NCBI GenBank assembly: GCA_013388525.1
Contig: JACAFA010000145.1
Coordinates: 1 to 38,506, forward strand
Origin: Ignavibacteriaceae bacterium
GTDB lineage: Bacteria; Bacteroidota; Ignavibacteria; Ignavibacteriales; Ignavibacteriaceae
DNA length: 38,506 nucleotides
Reading direction: 5' to 3'
The notes beneath the pieces are model-generated. The model was not told the origin of the DNA and did no database searches. It worked only from the letters and a program-made list of their open reading frames with translations. The number at the start of each line of letters is the position of its first letter. Position 1 is the first letter of the stretch. Positions 1 through 8,701 of the stretch are shown here, one piece after another. The position numbers and the translations under genes were made by a program.

Positions 1-351
1 GACCATAATAAGTATCCAGATTGAGTTGATCAGGAATGAAAGTCCGATATAGATTAATACTAGTGAAAGATATGCAGGGTTTCGACTAATTTTATAAATG
101 CCGGTAGTAACCAGAGTGGTAGTTGTTCTTCTTGCATCAAATGTTGTCTTTACTTTATAGAAAGATCTTAATGAAAGTATAATAAAAGGTAATGATGCCC
201 AGGAAAATAACAGACCGATAATTATTGATGGAAGTGTTGGAAGCAATGAAGTCGGAACAAAATATTCTACAACTGCCCCTGTCAATAATGGAATGATAAA
301 AAAGAAAGGCGGTGGAGCTAAAATGTGTGCACTATCTTCTTTGTTTTTCAT
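1..351 (-). CDS. ICMT/PEMT-like membrane methyltransferase, 5' part only
   Basis: The frame starts at an ATG at 351 on the minus strand and stays open to the left edge, giving 117 residues without a stop, so the C-terminal half is outside the window. Hydrophobic stretches lie near residues 15-33, 41-60 and 95-115. Residues about 81-101 read TTGIYKISRNPAYLSLVLIY, matching the T-x-G-x-Y-x-x-x-R-N-P-x-Y signature of isoprenylcysteine carboxyl methyltransferase and phospholipid methyltransferase families, which are SAM-dependent inner-membrane enzymes. In bacteria the substrate of such proteins is usually unknown. The C-terminal SAM-binding part is not visible, so the family call rests on the signature and membrane topology. 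Confidence 0.75.
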   Translation of the reverse strand, partial: MKNKEDSAHILAPPPFFFIIPLLTGAVVEYFVPTSLLPTLPSIIIGLLFSWASLPFIILSLRSFYKVKTTFDARRTTTTLVTTGIYKISRNPAYLSLVLIYIGLSFLINSIWILIMV

Positions 352-400
352 CTCATTTATTCTGAAGGATAACTTTGATAAAATAATTACTTTCAAATGT

Positions 401-432
401 AAAAATAAAAAAAGGCAGCCAGAAAGACTGCC
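401..432 (-). terminator. Rho-independent terminator of the 459-1286 lipoprotein gene
   Basis: On the minus strand GGCAG (432-428) pairs with CTGCC (418-414) across a 9-nt loop and is followed at once by seven T and an A/T-rich tail. It lies 27 nt past the lipoprotein stop codon and upstream of the methyltransferase gene, separating the two transcripts. Confidence 0.8.
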
Positions 433-458
433 GTATAAGTAAAATTATTTTATACCTC

Positions 459-1286
459 TTATTCAGGACAACTGATGTCATCTAGCTTTTCATCCCAGCA
501 ATGCCAGTTTTCATCTTCAAAATAAATGGGATCTTTAACCTGACCGAAATATTGTTCATAGTTCCATTTTATATCTACCATACGATTATCTTCAGCAGAA
601 AATATTTGATAGAACCTGTTATGAAGAACTTCATTTGTTTTTCCATAGAAGATGTAGCTTTCATTTCCGGGTAAAGTTGAATTTATTTTAGTGTATTTAA
701 TATCAGCTGTTCCTTCAGTCTTATTACGATGCCAAGCGATATAGAGAAATGGTGTCGGTGAATTGGGTTCTTTATTTAATGTCCAGTTTCCACTTGTTGT
801 CGAAAGATCAGAGAACCCAGTGAACCACTCAAAGTCAGTGTATTCGCCTTGCTTTGTAAGCAGCATTTTCCATTCAACACCTTCAGTTACAGTTTTTCCG
901 AATAACTTAGCAGTGAAAAGTGCTTCACCAATAGCAAAACTGTATTGCCATAACCAGCTGCCATCTGGTTGTTTGACCGCTTGATGATTGAAAGCTTCCA
1001 TGAAAGCAGCAACAGGCACAGCAAGAGTTAAGGTTAGAACAGAGTTCCAGATTGCAACATTGTATGCAGCCCAACCCCAGTTTCTTTTTGTAAGGATAGA
1101 ATTATCCGGTAGATTATCTTTAGCTGTATCGGGAAATTCAGCAAAGTTTATAATCATACTTGACTGTGGTGGTATCGTTGGCGGCTGATCCTGCGGATTA
1201 GTTGTTTTATCATCTTCGCAGGAAACTATTAGTACAATTACTTCTAACGCAAATATTATCGGTATGGTTTTAATAAAGTGCATCAT
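459..1286 (-). CDS. Predicted secreted lipoprotein of unknown function
   Basis: 275 residues. A hydrophobic signal (residues 5-22) ends in a lipobox-like LIVSC with Cys23 as lipidation site, followed by an acidic/Pro-rich linker (EDDKTTNPQDQPPTIPP), typical of exported Bacteroidetes-type lipoproteins. The mature part is rich in aromatic residues and contains a second hydrophobic run near residues 72-97. I do not recognise a family. A Shine-Dalgarno GGGAGA lies 4 nt before the first of two adjacent ATG codons (1286, 1283), so either could be used. A strong terminator follows the gene, so it is probably monocistronic. It is divergent from the amylase gene at 1479. Confidence 0.75.
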   Translation of the reverse strand: MMHFIKTIPIIFALEVIVLIVSCEDDKTTNPQDQPPTIPPQSSMIINFAEFPDTAKDNLPDNSILTKRNWGWAAYNVAIWNSVLTLTLAVPVAAFMEAFNHQAVKQPDGSWLWQYSFAIGEALFTAKLFGKTVTEGVEWKMLLTKQGEYTDFEWFTGFSDLSTTSGNWTLNKEPNSPTPFLYIAWHRNKTEGTADIKYTKINSTLPGNESYIFYGKTNEVLHNRFYQIFSAEDNRMVDIKWNYEQYFGQVKDPIYFEDENWHCWDEKLDDISCPE

Positions 1287-1478
1287 ATATTCTCCCTTAA
1301 AAATTTTTTAACAAAGAAATTAAATTTCAATAATTGTGCCTTGCAGTATCCTGATAATTTTATAACAGGTAATAAGCTCAGAATTTTGCTTTACTCAATC
1401 AGGTAAAAAAGTCTTTCAAAATTACAGGTCTTTGTCTATTTTAACTTCCAATTTATAATTCAATAATTAAAAAACCAC
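1287..1478. other. Divergent intergenic region, lipoprotein / amylase
   Basis: 192 nt of A/T-rich DNA between two divergent genes, which must hold promoters for both. I see a possible minus-strand TAATTTTG -10 box at 1424-1417, but no good TTGAnn partner 17 nt away, so no promoter is called. There is no clear Shine-Dalgarno before the amylase start. Confidence 0.5.
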
Positions 1479-3323
1479 TTGAATTTCAATACTCTCAAAG
1501 TCCTTTTTTCCCTGATATTTTTTTATTGCTCTGGCTATTCCCAGAACTTTTCTATAAGTAAAATTGAACCGCCGAATTGGTGGGTAGGAATGAATTGGGA
1601 TACCGTTCAGATTATGGTTTATGGTGAAAGCCTGAATGATATGGAAGTAATTTCTGTAAATGAGCAACTCAAAGTTCTCAATGTTCATTCTGCTGATAAT
1701 GCTTCCTATTTATTCGTAGATATTTTTATTCCGGAATTTTTAAGATCTGGAGATTATAAATTAAAATTTTATAAAGAAGGTGTTGAACAGGAATTTTTAT
1801 TTCCCATTTTAGATAGAGAAATTTCAGCAGCAAGGTATCAGGGATTCAGTAATGCGGATGTTGTTTATTTAATTTTTGCTGATCGCTTTTGTGATGGCAA
1901 TTCGGATAACAATAATATCGGTGATTCTCTTGATCAATTTACTTCTGCTGATTTAGATGGACGAAAGGGTGGAGATATTGATGGAATAATTTCAAAACTG
2001 GATTATCTGAAAGAACTTGGTGTTTCTGCTGTTTGGATCACTCCGATGCTTACAAATAATATGTGGATGAGCTATCACGGTTATGCAGCAACAGATCTTT
2101 ACAAAATTGATCAACGATTCGGAAGCAATGAACTTTATAAAAAATTGGTTGAGGAAGCTCACAAACTCGGTTTAAAAATTATTCTCGATCACGTTAGCAA
2201 TCACATTGGAATTAATCATCACTGGGTAAAAAACCTTCCTTTAAAAAATTGGTTCAACGGTTCACCGGAAAATTTTATTCCCGCATCTCACGACAAAATG
2301 GCTTTTCTGGATATTCATGGTGATTCAATAATTGTGAAAATGAATCAGCAGGGTTGGTTCACTAACTATATGCCGGACCTGAATCAAAGGAATCCTTTCC
2401 TGAAGAAATATCTCATACAAAATACTCTGTGGTGGATTGAATATGCCGGTATTGATGGAATCCGTGAAGATACATATCCATACAATGATCAGAAATATTT
2501 AGCTGAATGGGCTGAAGCAATTTTTTCAGAATATCCGAACTTCAATATCGTTGGAGAAATATGGCAGGGAATTCCTTCTGTAATTTCCGGATATCAATCA
2601 AACTCACCCGTTCGGAAAATTGATTTTGATTCAAATCTTCCATCTGTAACAGACTTTGCTTTGTCAGATGCTATTCGTGATTATCTCAGCGGGGCAAAAA
2701 GTATTTATAAGGTGTACGAAACCGTTGCTCAGGATATTGTTTATTCTGATCCGGATAACCTTTTAGTTTTTTTTGATAACCACGACGTTGATCGAGCTAT
2801 GCTGGTTGCAAATGGTAATATCGATAAATATAAAACTGCACTAAACATTGTTTTATTCTCAAGAGGTATTCCTTCAATATTTTATGGAACCGAATTAGGA
2901 ATTAAAGGTGGAACCAAACACGGAGAACTCAGGCAACCTTTTCCCGGAGGATTTGTAGGTGATGAAAGAAATGCTTTCACCAAAGATGGCAGAACAGATA
3001 TTGAAAATGATATTTATAATTATTTACATGAACTGCTAAAACTAAGAATTGATTATCCGGTTCTTGCAAAGGGAAAATTAAGGCATATTTATCCATCTGA
3101 AAATGTTTACATGTTATTAAAATTTTTAGATAATGAAATTGCAATGTGTCTGATTAATTCGCGTGAAGAGGATATCTCTTTTAATTCTTCGCAAATCAAA
3201 GCTTATTTACCGGAAGCAAAAATCTTGTTCAATCCGAAATCGAATGAAGAATTCAATCTTGAGTTTGATGATCAGATAAAAATAAAAAGAATGACCTCAG
3301 AAATATTTATTATAAGGAAATAA
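1479..3323 (+). CDS. Secreted GH13 alpha-amylase / neopullulanase (SusA-like cyclomaltodextrinase)
   Basis: 614 residues, starting at a TTG. Signal peptide about 1-22 (ends SGYSQ). Residues about 25-112 are a beta-sandwich like the N-terminal domain of cyclomaltodextrinases and neopullulanases. The GH13 barrel follows: region I DHVSNH (Asp237-His242), the nucleophile in DGIREDTYPY (Asp331), the acid/base in NIVGEIWQG (Glu360) and the stabilising Asp436 in FFDNHDVDR. A C-terminal beta domain ends near 610. All catalytic residues are present, so activity on maltodextrins, cyclodextrins or pullulan in the periplasm is expected, as for Bacteroides SusA. The start codon of a sugar carrier lies 1 nt after the stop, a tight operon. 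Exact substrate cannot be read from sequence. Confidence 0.92.
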   Translation: MNFNTLKVLFSLIFFYCSGYSQNFSISKIEPPNWWVGMNWDTVQIMVYGESLNDMEVISVNEQLKVLNVHSADNASYLFVDIFIPEFLRSGDYKLKFYKEGVEQEFLFPILDREISAARYQGFSNADVVYLIFADRFCDGNSDNNNIGDSLDQFTSADLDGRKGGDIDGIISKLDYLKELGVSAVWITPMLTNNMWMSYHGYAATDLYKIDQRFGSNELYKKLVEEAHKLGLKIILDHVSNHIGINHHWVKNLPLKNWFNGSPENFIPASHDKMAFLDIHGDSIIVKMNQQGWFTNYMPDLNQRNPFLKKYLIQNTLWWIEYAGIDGIREDTYPYNDQKYLAEWAEAIFSEYPNFNIVGEIWQGIPSVISGYQSNSPVRKIDFDSNLPSVTDFALSDAIRDYLSGAKSIYKVYETVAQDIVYSDPDNLLVFFDNHDVDRAMLVANGNIDKYKTALNIVLFSRGIPSIFYGTELGIKGGTKHGELRQPFPGGFVGDERNAFTKDGRTDIENDIYNYLHELLKLRIDYPVLAKGKLRHIYPSENVYMLLKFLDNEIAMCLINSREEDISFNSSQIKAYLPEAKILFNPKSNEEFNLEFDDQIKIKRMTSEIFIIRK

Positions 3324-3324
3324 T

Positions 3325-4581
3325 ATGCTCGAAATTCAGAGAAAACTTACTAATACATTTTATGCAATCTTAGCATTACCGGCAACGGGAATGGGTTTTG
3401 CACTATCAATTCAAATCGCCGTACTAAGTTGGATTTTAAATTCACAATATGGACTGGATATTCATGAAATCGGAATTGTGTGGGCAGCGGGTCCACTTGC
3501 AGGAATTTTCGGACAGGTGATTATTGGATTAATTAGTGATAAAGTCTGGTTTTGGGGTGGAAGACGCAGACCATTTATTTTAATTGGTGGAACTCTTGCT
3601 GCAATTATGATAATTGCTCTTCCAAATATCGGAGCAATAAATGATTTTCTTGGTATTGGAAGTATTCTTGCAGTTGCAATTGTAGTTGCACTGACGCTTG
3701 ACCTTGCGATAAATATCAGCTTCAATCCTACACGATCAATCATAGCAGATGTAACACCTGATGGAGTTCCAAGAACAAAAGGTTATACCTGGATGCAGAC
3801 AATTTCCGGTTTCTGGGGCGTGATGGCTTATGCAATCGGAGCAATATTTGGAAATTATTTCCTGATTTATCTTGGTGCATTTATTGTACTTGGCTTTTCA
3901 TTTATACCTCCATTCTTTATAGAAGAGAGCAAAGAGCTTACCGAGCCTAAAAAGGAAACTGAATCAATCGAAGTTAAATCCAAAGTAACTCAATGGGGAG
4001 AGTTGTTTAAATTATATTTTGCTCACGGTTTCTCGTGGATTGGTGTGCAAACTATGTTCGTTTATATTATTTCTTTCATCCAGCAAAAACTTAATCCTGC
4101 AAGTGAAACAGAAACAGGACAAATAATTTCAATTTCCTTTCTTGTATTAAATGCTGTTGGATTTATTTTACCTGCATTTGTTCTCGAACCAATAACTGAA
4201 AAAATTGGAAGAGTAAAAACACACCTCACCTGTGTTGCAATAATGGCTTTTGGTTATTATGGGATTGTGTTTTTCGGTAAGTCATCATTAATACTTTATC
4301 TGTTAATGGCAGTTTGTGGAATTGGCTGGGCAGCGATTGTCAGCTTACCATTTGCAATTATGTCAGAAAAAGTTGATCAAAGCAGGATGGGATTTTTTAT
4401 GGGTATTTTCAATCTCTCAGTTGTTTTACCGCAACTTATAGTCAGTCTTGTTCTTGGATATTTCATTCAGCAGGCTGAGGATAAAAATATTATCTTCATT
4501 ATAAGCGGTTCCACACTTGCCATCTCTGCATTTCTATGGCTGTTAGTAAAGGAGAAATTCGTACTGGCGAATAAATCTTAG
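3325..4581 (+). CDS. MFS sugar transporter (SLC45 / sucrose-maltose carrier type)
   Basis: 418 residues with about 12 membrane-spanning stretches in two halves, split by a charged loop near residues 195-225. The loop after helix 2 reads GLISDKVWFWGGRRRPF (residues about 68-84), the RRRPF form of MFS motif A characteristic of the SLC45/plant SUT sucrose carriers and bacterial maltose carriers. These are proton-coupled importers in the inner membrane. It starts 1 nt after the amylase stop, with AAGGA about 5 nt upstream of the ATG. The pairing suggests uptake of the maltose or short maltodextrins released by the amylase. Substrate is inferred from context. Confidence 0.88.
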   Translation: MLEIQRKLTNTFYAILALPATGMGFALSIQIAVLSWILNSQYGLDIHEIGIVWAAGPLAGIFGQVIIGLISDKVWFWGGRRRPFILIGGTLAAIMIIALPNIGAINDFLGIGSILAVAIVVALTLDLAINISFNPTRSIIADVTPDGVPRTKGYTWMQTISGFWGVMAYAIGAIFGNYFLIYLGAFIVLGFSFIPPFFIEESKELTEPKKETESIEVKSKVTQWGELFKLYFAHGFSWIGVQTMFVYIISFIQQKLNPASETETGQIISISFLVLNAVGFILPAFVLEPITEKIGRVKTHLTCVAIMAFGYYGIVFFGKSSLILYLLMAVCGIGWAAIVSLPFAIMSEKVDQSRMGFFMGIFNLSVVLPQLIVSLVLGYFIQQAEDKNIIFIISGSTLAISAFLWLLVKEKFVLANKS

Positions 4582-4936
4582 AAACTTGTAGTTATAAGCC
4601 AACCATTAACTGTTTACGGATATTTTTTTGGTTTCACTATTAAACTCATAGAATCCTTCCAAAGGCTCTCTCATAAAATAAATTCAGAGTGCTGCTTTCC
4701 GTTTACTAAGTTTGACGTATTTAGAATTAATCGGCAAAGATGAACGTAATTTCTGCTGTTAAACGGAAATCTTGTTTCATATTAGTCCAATTAATACACA
4801 CTTAGCAATTTTTATTACTCAAAATAGTAATTGATTTTTTTACTTTATGTTCAGGGGATATTATGCTTTCATAAAAAAATCCTTTGGCATTATTATTGGA
4901 AATATTCTGATAGTAACAAAAAATGGAGGTTAAAAA
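4582..4936 (+). other. 355-nt intergenic region with a long inverted repeat
   Basis: No convincing gene. It holds a perfect 10-bp inverted repeat, TTTCCGTTTA at 4696-4705 and TAAACGGAAA at 4760-4769, 54 nt apart, which could close a large RNA structure or form a paired binding site. A promoter candidate lies at 4839-4867. There is no T-run next to the repeat, so it is not a simple terminator. Confidence 0.5.
4839..4867 (+). promoter_or_regulatory. Candidate sigma70-type promoter for the small acidic gene
   Basis: TTTACT (4839-4844), a 17-nt spacer and TATGCT (4862-4867). Spacing is ideal but both boxes are imperfect. It would give a leader of about 65 nt before the ATG at 4937. Confidence 0.3.
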
Positions 4937-5143
4937 ATGAATAAACATCTACAGCAGAAACAAATTTTCGATTCATTCTTCAGCGATGAAGATCTACCGT
5001 TGCTCTCAGATGAAGATCCCTGTATGGATCCGGATTGCATTGACGATGAGCAAATTTACCAAATCATTGATCATAACGGCTACAGTGAAATAAATATGAA
5101 CGAGCTTGAGCTGGATGATTATGATGATTTTATGCAACTATAA
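4937..5143 (+). CDS. Small highly acidic protein of unknown function
   Basis: 68 residues with 20 Asp/Glu and only two Lys, so a net charge near -18. Acidic clusters are SDEDLPLLSDEDP, CIDDEQ and ELDDYDDF. Two Cys (about 29 and 34) sit in DPCMDPDCIDDE, which could bind metal or form a disulphide. There is no signal peptide or membrane segment. A strong Shine-Dalgarno (GGAGG) lies about 7 nt before the ATG, which supports real translation. It is followed after 22 nt by another small gene on the same strand. I do not recognise a family. Confidence 0.65.
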   Translation: MNKHLQQKQIFDSFFSDEDLPLLSDEDPCMDPDCIDDEQIYQIIDHNGYSEINMNELELDDYDDFMQL

Positions 5144-5165
5144 TTTGTACGAAAGGGGATAGCTA

Positions 5166-5366
5166 ATGCAAACATTTATTGGTAATGACGGTCAATATGA
5201 TATTGAAGACAACGGTAATGTAATCCAGCGAATGGTTGATGGGTTCGGGAGATTAACGGGGATGATTAAGGAATATAAAGATATAAGTAAAATTCCCAAC
5301 CCATTTGACAGAGATGCAATAAAGAACTTACTAAAGCTGTTGAATCTTTACAAGTATGTCAGCTGA
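5166..5366 (+). CDS. Small protein of unknown function
   Basis: 66 residues, preceded by an AAAGGGG ribosome-binding site about 7 nt before the ATG. The N-terminal third is hydrophilic and Asn/Asp/Gly-rich (GNDGQYDIEDNGN). The rest looks helical and ends in a basic, leucine-rich stretch (DAIKNLLKLLNLYKYVS). There is no signal peptide. It probably shares a transcript with the acidic protein 22 nt upstream; the opposite charge of its tail makes physical interaction possible, but that is speculation. No family recognised. Confidence 0.6.
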   Translation: MQTFIGNDGQYDIEDNGNVIQRMVDGFGRLTGMIKEYKDISKIPNPFDRDAIKNLLKLLNLYKYVS

Positions 5367-5442
5367 GATTATTTTGCCGGAAAAGTTTTTACCTGACGTA
5401 AAAAATTCTCAGAGTATTTTTCATCAGTTATTTCTTCTTCAC

Positions 5443-7146
5443 TTACTTTCCGGCTTGTTCTATCTTTGACCACGAATCTCTTAACATTACGATTCTGTTA
5501 AAAACTGGTGAACCTTCTTTACTGTATTTTGTATCGACACAAAAGTAACCCAATCTTTCAAACTGAAACTTTTCACCTGGCAAGGCAGATTTTAAGGACG
5601 GTTCCAGCTTGCAATCATTTAAGATTTCAAGTGAATTCGGGTTAAGGAACTCAGTAAAATCTTTTCCTTCTTCACCTTCAGGATTTTCTACTGAGAATAA
5701 TCTATCGTATAATCTTACCTCGGCATTAAAAGCATGCATCGCGGAAACCCAGTGTATTGTTCCTTTAGCTTTTTTATTGCTTGTTCCGCTACCACTTTTA
5801 GTATCAGTAAAATAAGTACAGTGCAATTCAATTACTTCGCCCGAGTTGTCGTCTTTAATAACATTGTCACATCTAATAATGTAAGCATATCGGAGCCGGA
5901 CCTCTTTGCCTGGAGATAATCTGTGAAATTTTGGTGGTGGCACTTCCCTGAAATCATCTCTTTCAATGAATATTTCTTTAGAAAATGGAATCATTCTTTT
6001 TCCCATAGAAATATCTTCAGGATTATTTATCGCTTCAAGTTCTTCTGTCTGATCATCAGGATAATTAGTTATTATTACCTTTAGAGGATTTAAAACAGCC
6101 ATAACTCTCTTTGCTCGCAGATTCAAATCTTCACGAACGCTGAATTCGAGTAATGATACATCAATTGTATTTTCACGTTTTGCAATTCCAACACGGTCTG
6201 AAAAATTTCTGATTGATTCAGGTGTGTAGCCTCTTCTTCTTAAACCTGAAATAGTAGGCATTCGTGGATCATCCCATCCATCAACATATTTTCCTTCTAC
6301 AAGAGCAAGAAGTTTTCTCTTACTCATTATTGTGTAGCTAAGATTAAGCCTTGCAAATTCAATCTGCTGTGGAGCATAAATATCAAGTTCTTTGATAAAC
6401 CAATCGTAAAGTGGACGATGGTTTTCAAACTCCAGCGTACATAATGAATGTGTTATTCTTTCGATTGAATCCGATTGTCCGTGTGCCCAGTCATACATCG
6501 GATATATGCACCACTTATTTCCTGTTCTGTGATGTGGTTTATGAAGAATTCTGTACATCACCGGATCGCGCATATTCAAGTTTGGAGATGACATATCAAT
6601 TTTAGCCCGGAGAACATGTTCACCTTCACTAAACTCACCTTTTTTCATTCTTTCAAAAAGCGTAAGATTTTCTTCAACGCTTCGGTTTCTGTATGGACTT
6701 TCTTTTCCGGGCTCAGTGGGTGTTCCTCTGAATTCTCTTATCTGATCAGCATTAAGTGAATCCACATAAGCTTTACCTTTTTTAATCAGCTTGATTGCAT
6801 ATTCATATAACTGATCAAAATAATCCGATGCAAAATATTCTCTATCCTGCCAATCAAAACCAAGCCATCGGATATCTTCCTTTATTGAATCAACATATTC
6901 CTGTTCTTCTTTGGTTGGATTTGTATCATCAAAACGAAGATTGCATAATCCATTGTAGTCGATTGCCAGTCCAAAATTCAGACAGATAGATTTAGCGTGA
7001 CCGATGTGAAGATAACCGTTTGGCTCAGGAGGAAAACGGGTGTGAACTCTTCCATTATGCTTGTTGGTTCTGAGATCTTCATCTATAATCTCACGAATAA
7101 AGTTACTTTGCTTTTTGCTTTCGTTTTTAATTTCTTCCTGATTCAT
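5443..7146 (-). CDS. glnS: Glutaminyl-tRNA synthetase
   Basis: 567 residues, close to the usual 550-560 for bacterial GlnRS. The class I signature [14 protein letters not shown] places HIGH at residues 47-50, and the KMSKS-equivalent reads TIMSKRK. The GlnRS-type catalytic core ([37 protein letters not shown]) is followed by the C-terminal anticodon-binding beta-barrels, so this is GlnRS rather than a GluRS copy. It charges tRNA-Gln directly with glutamine, so the host need not depend on the GatCAB amidation route for Gln-tRNA. Its start lies 11 nt past the gltX stop on the same strand, so the two are likely co-transcribed. Confidence 0.97.
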   Translation of the reverse strand: MNQEEIKNESKKQSNFIREIIDEDLRTNKHNGRVHTRFPPEPNGYLHIGHAKSICLNFGLAIDYNGLCNLRFDDTNPTKEEQEYVDSIKEDIRWLGFDWQDREYFASDYFDQLYEYAIKLIKKGKAYVDSLNADQIREFRGTPTEPGKESPYRNRSVEENLTLFERMKKGEFSEGEHVLRAKIDMSSPNLNMRDPVMYRILHKPHHRTGNKWCIYPMYDWAHGQSDSIERITHSLCTLEFENHRPLYDWFIKELDIYAPQQIEFARLNLSYTIMSKRKLLALVEGKYVDGWDDPRMPTISGLRRRGYTPESIRNFSDRVGIAKRENTIDVSLLEFSVREDLNLRAKRVMAVLNPLKVIITNYPDDQTEELEAINNPEDISMGKRMIPFSKEIFIERDDFREVPPPKFHRLSPGKEVRLRYAYIIRCDNVIKDDNSGEVIELHCTYFTDTKSGSGTSNKKAKGTIHWVSAMHAFNAEVRLYDRLFSVENPEGEEGKDFTEFLNPNSLEILNDCKLEPSLKSALPGEKFQFERLGYFCVDTKYSKEGSPVFNRIVMLRDSWSKIEQAGK

Positions 7147-7157
7147 AATATTTAAAT

Positions 7158-8618
7158 TTATTTATTCAACTTATTTAATGCAGTTTCTATTCTTGCGATT
7201 GTTTCTTCTTTCCCCAGAATTGAAACAATATCATAAACTCCGGGACCTTCACCAACACCTGAAACAGCAATTCTTAAAGGATGAACTAACTTTCCTTTAT
7301 TAATATTCAGCTTTTCAGCAATTTCATTAAGTGCATTTTCGAAATCTGATCTGGTTGGATTTTCTAATTTACTGAATTGTTCTTTTAATTTATGGAGTAA
7401 TTCAGATGAATCATCCTTCCAGCGTTTTTTCAGATTTTGCTCTTCATAATTTTTGGGAGCCTGGAAGAAGTATGAACCTTTTGTCAGATATTCTTTTACA
7501 AATGAAACACGTTCTTTCATTGCAGCTATTACTCTCAGAAGATAATCATCTGAAAAATTATTATTATCGAAGCCAGCTTTTTCAATTTCAACTCTCAGCA
7601 TTTTTAATATTTCGGAATCCGGTTTCCTTCTAAGATGTTCAAAATTAAGCCAGTTTAATTTCTCCAGATTAAATACAGCTCCGGCTTTATGTACTCTTTC
7701 CAGTGAAAATTTTTCTATTAATTCATCCATTTCATAAAATTCTTTGTCATCACCATAATTCCATCCTAATAAAGCAACAAAGTTGATTAGCGCTTCTTTG
7801 AGATAACCTTTTTCTCTGTAATCTTCAACTGCAACATCACCCTGTCGTTTGCTTAACTTGGATTTATCAGGATTAAGCAGCAGCGGCAGATGAGCGAATA
7901 TTGGTTTTTGCCATCCAAAATATTCATAAAGAATTATATGTTTTGGAGTGGATGAAAGCCATTCCTCTCCTCTGATTACGTGAGTGATTTGCATCAGATG
8001 ATCATCAATTACATTAGCGAGATGATAAGTTGGGTAACCATCGCTCTTCAGCAATACCTGGTCATCAATATTATTGGTATCAAATTCTACCTTTTCTCTT
8101 ATCACATCATCAAAAACAATTTTTTGATCAGGCATAACATTTAGTCTTATTACAAAAGGAACATTTGAATTTAGTTTTTCTTTTATTTCATTGCTGGAAA
8201 GACTAAGACAATGTTTATCATATTTTGCCTGGGGTAATTTTTGTTTTTGTTGTTCTTCCTTTAATTTTTCAAGTCGCTCAGGAGTACAAAAACAATAATA
8301 TGCTTTACCTTCTGCAATAAGTTTTTGAGCAAGTTCTTTATAGATATGAAGACGTTCTGATTGCAAATAAGATGCAAATTCTCCGCCAAAGCCGGGACCT
8401 TCGTCAAAATTAATTCCTGCCCATTTCAAAGTATCGATAAGATTTTCAACGGCACCCTCTACAAATCTTTTCCTATCAGTGTCTTCGATTCTGAGTATCA
8501 GTTTACCGCTTTTATTTTTGGCAAAAAGATAATTGTACAGAGCTGTTCTAAGTCCACCAATATGAAGATATCCTGTCGGGCTTGGAGCAAAACGTACTCT
8601 CGGAGTTGAGCTATTCAT
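7158..8618 (-). CDS. gltX: Glutamyl-tRNA synthetase
   Basis: 486 residues, the normal bacterial GluRS length. The N-terminal [20 protein letters not shown] carries the HIGG form of the HIGH motif (residues 19-22); KLSKRQGD is the KMSKS loop. [10 protein letters not shown] with a later KHC gives the Cys-rich zinc-site region found in many GluRS. The C-terminal helical part is the anticodon-binding domain. It attaches glutamate to tRNA-Glu in the cytoplasm. The hybrid-sensor gene lies 83 nt upstream and glnS 11 nt downstream, all on the minus strand. Confidence 0.97.
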   Translation of the reverse strand: MNSSTPRVRFAPSPTGYLHIGGLRTALYNYLFAKNKSGKLILRIEDTDRKRFVEGAVENLIDTLKWAGINFDEGPGFGGEFASYLQSERLHIYKELAQKLIAEGKAYYCFCTPERLEKLKEEQQKQKLPQAKYDKHCLSLSSNEIKEKLNSNVPFVIRLNVMPDQKIVFDDVIREKVEFDTNNIDDQVLLKSDGYPTYHLANVIDDHLMQITHVIRGEEWLSSTPKHIILYEYFGWQKPIFAHLPLLLNPDKSKLSKRQGDVAVEDYREKGYLKEALINFVALLGWNYGDDKEFYEMDELIEKFSLERVHKAGAVFNLEKLNWLNFEHLRRKPDSEILKMLRVEIEKAGFDNNNFSDDYLLRVIAAMKERVSFVKEYLTKGSYFFQAPKNYEEQNLKKRWKDDSSELLHKLKEQFSKLENPTRSDFENALNEIAEKLNINKGKLVHPLRIAVSGVGEGPGVYDIVSILGKEETIARIETALNKLNK

Positions 8619-8701
8619 TTTTTTTCTGATTGAATAAATAATTTAAAAGCAAAAATAAGTAAGTAAACAGGTAAAATGCTAAGAATGGAAGAAGGTCGGT
8701 A

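Noticed and set aside
4937..5366. Small gene pair as a toxin-antitoxin system or RiPP precursor
   Set aside because: No toxin fold, no leader/core pattern and no modification enzymes nearby; left as unknown.
5376..5454. GCCGGAAA/TTTCCGGC inverted repeat near the end of glnS and an A/T hairpin at 5386-5404
   Set aside because: One arm lies in the glnS coding end and the small hairpin has almost no G/C, so neither is a convincing terminator.
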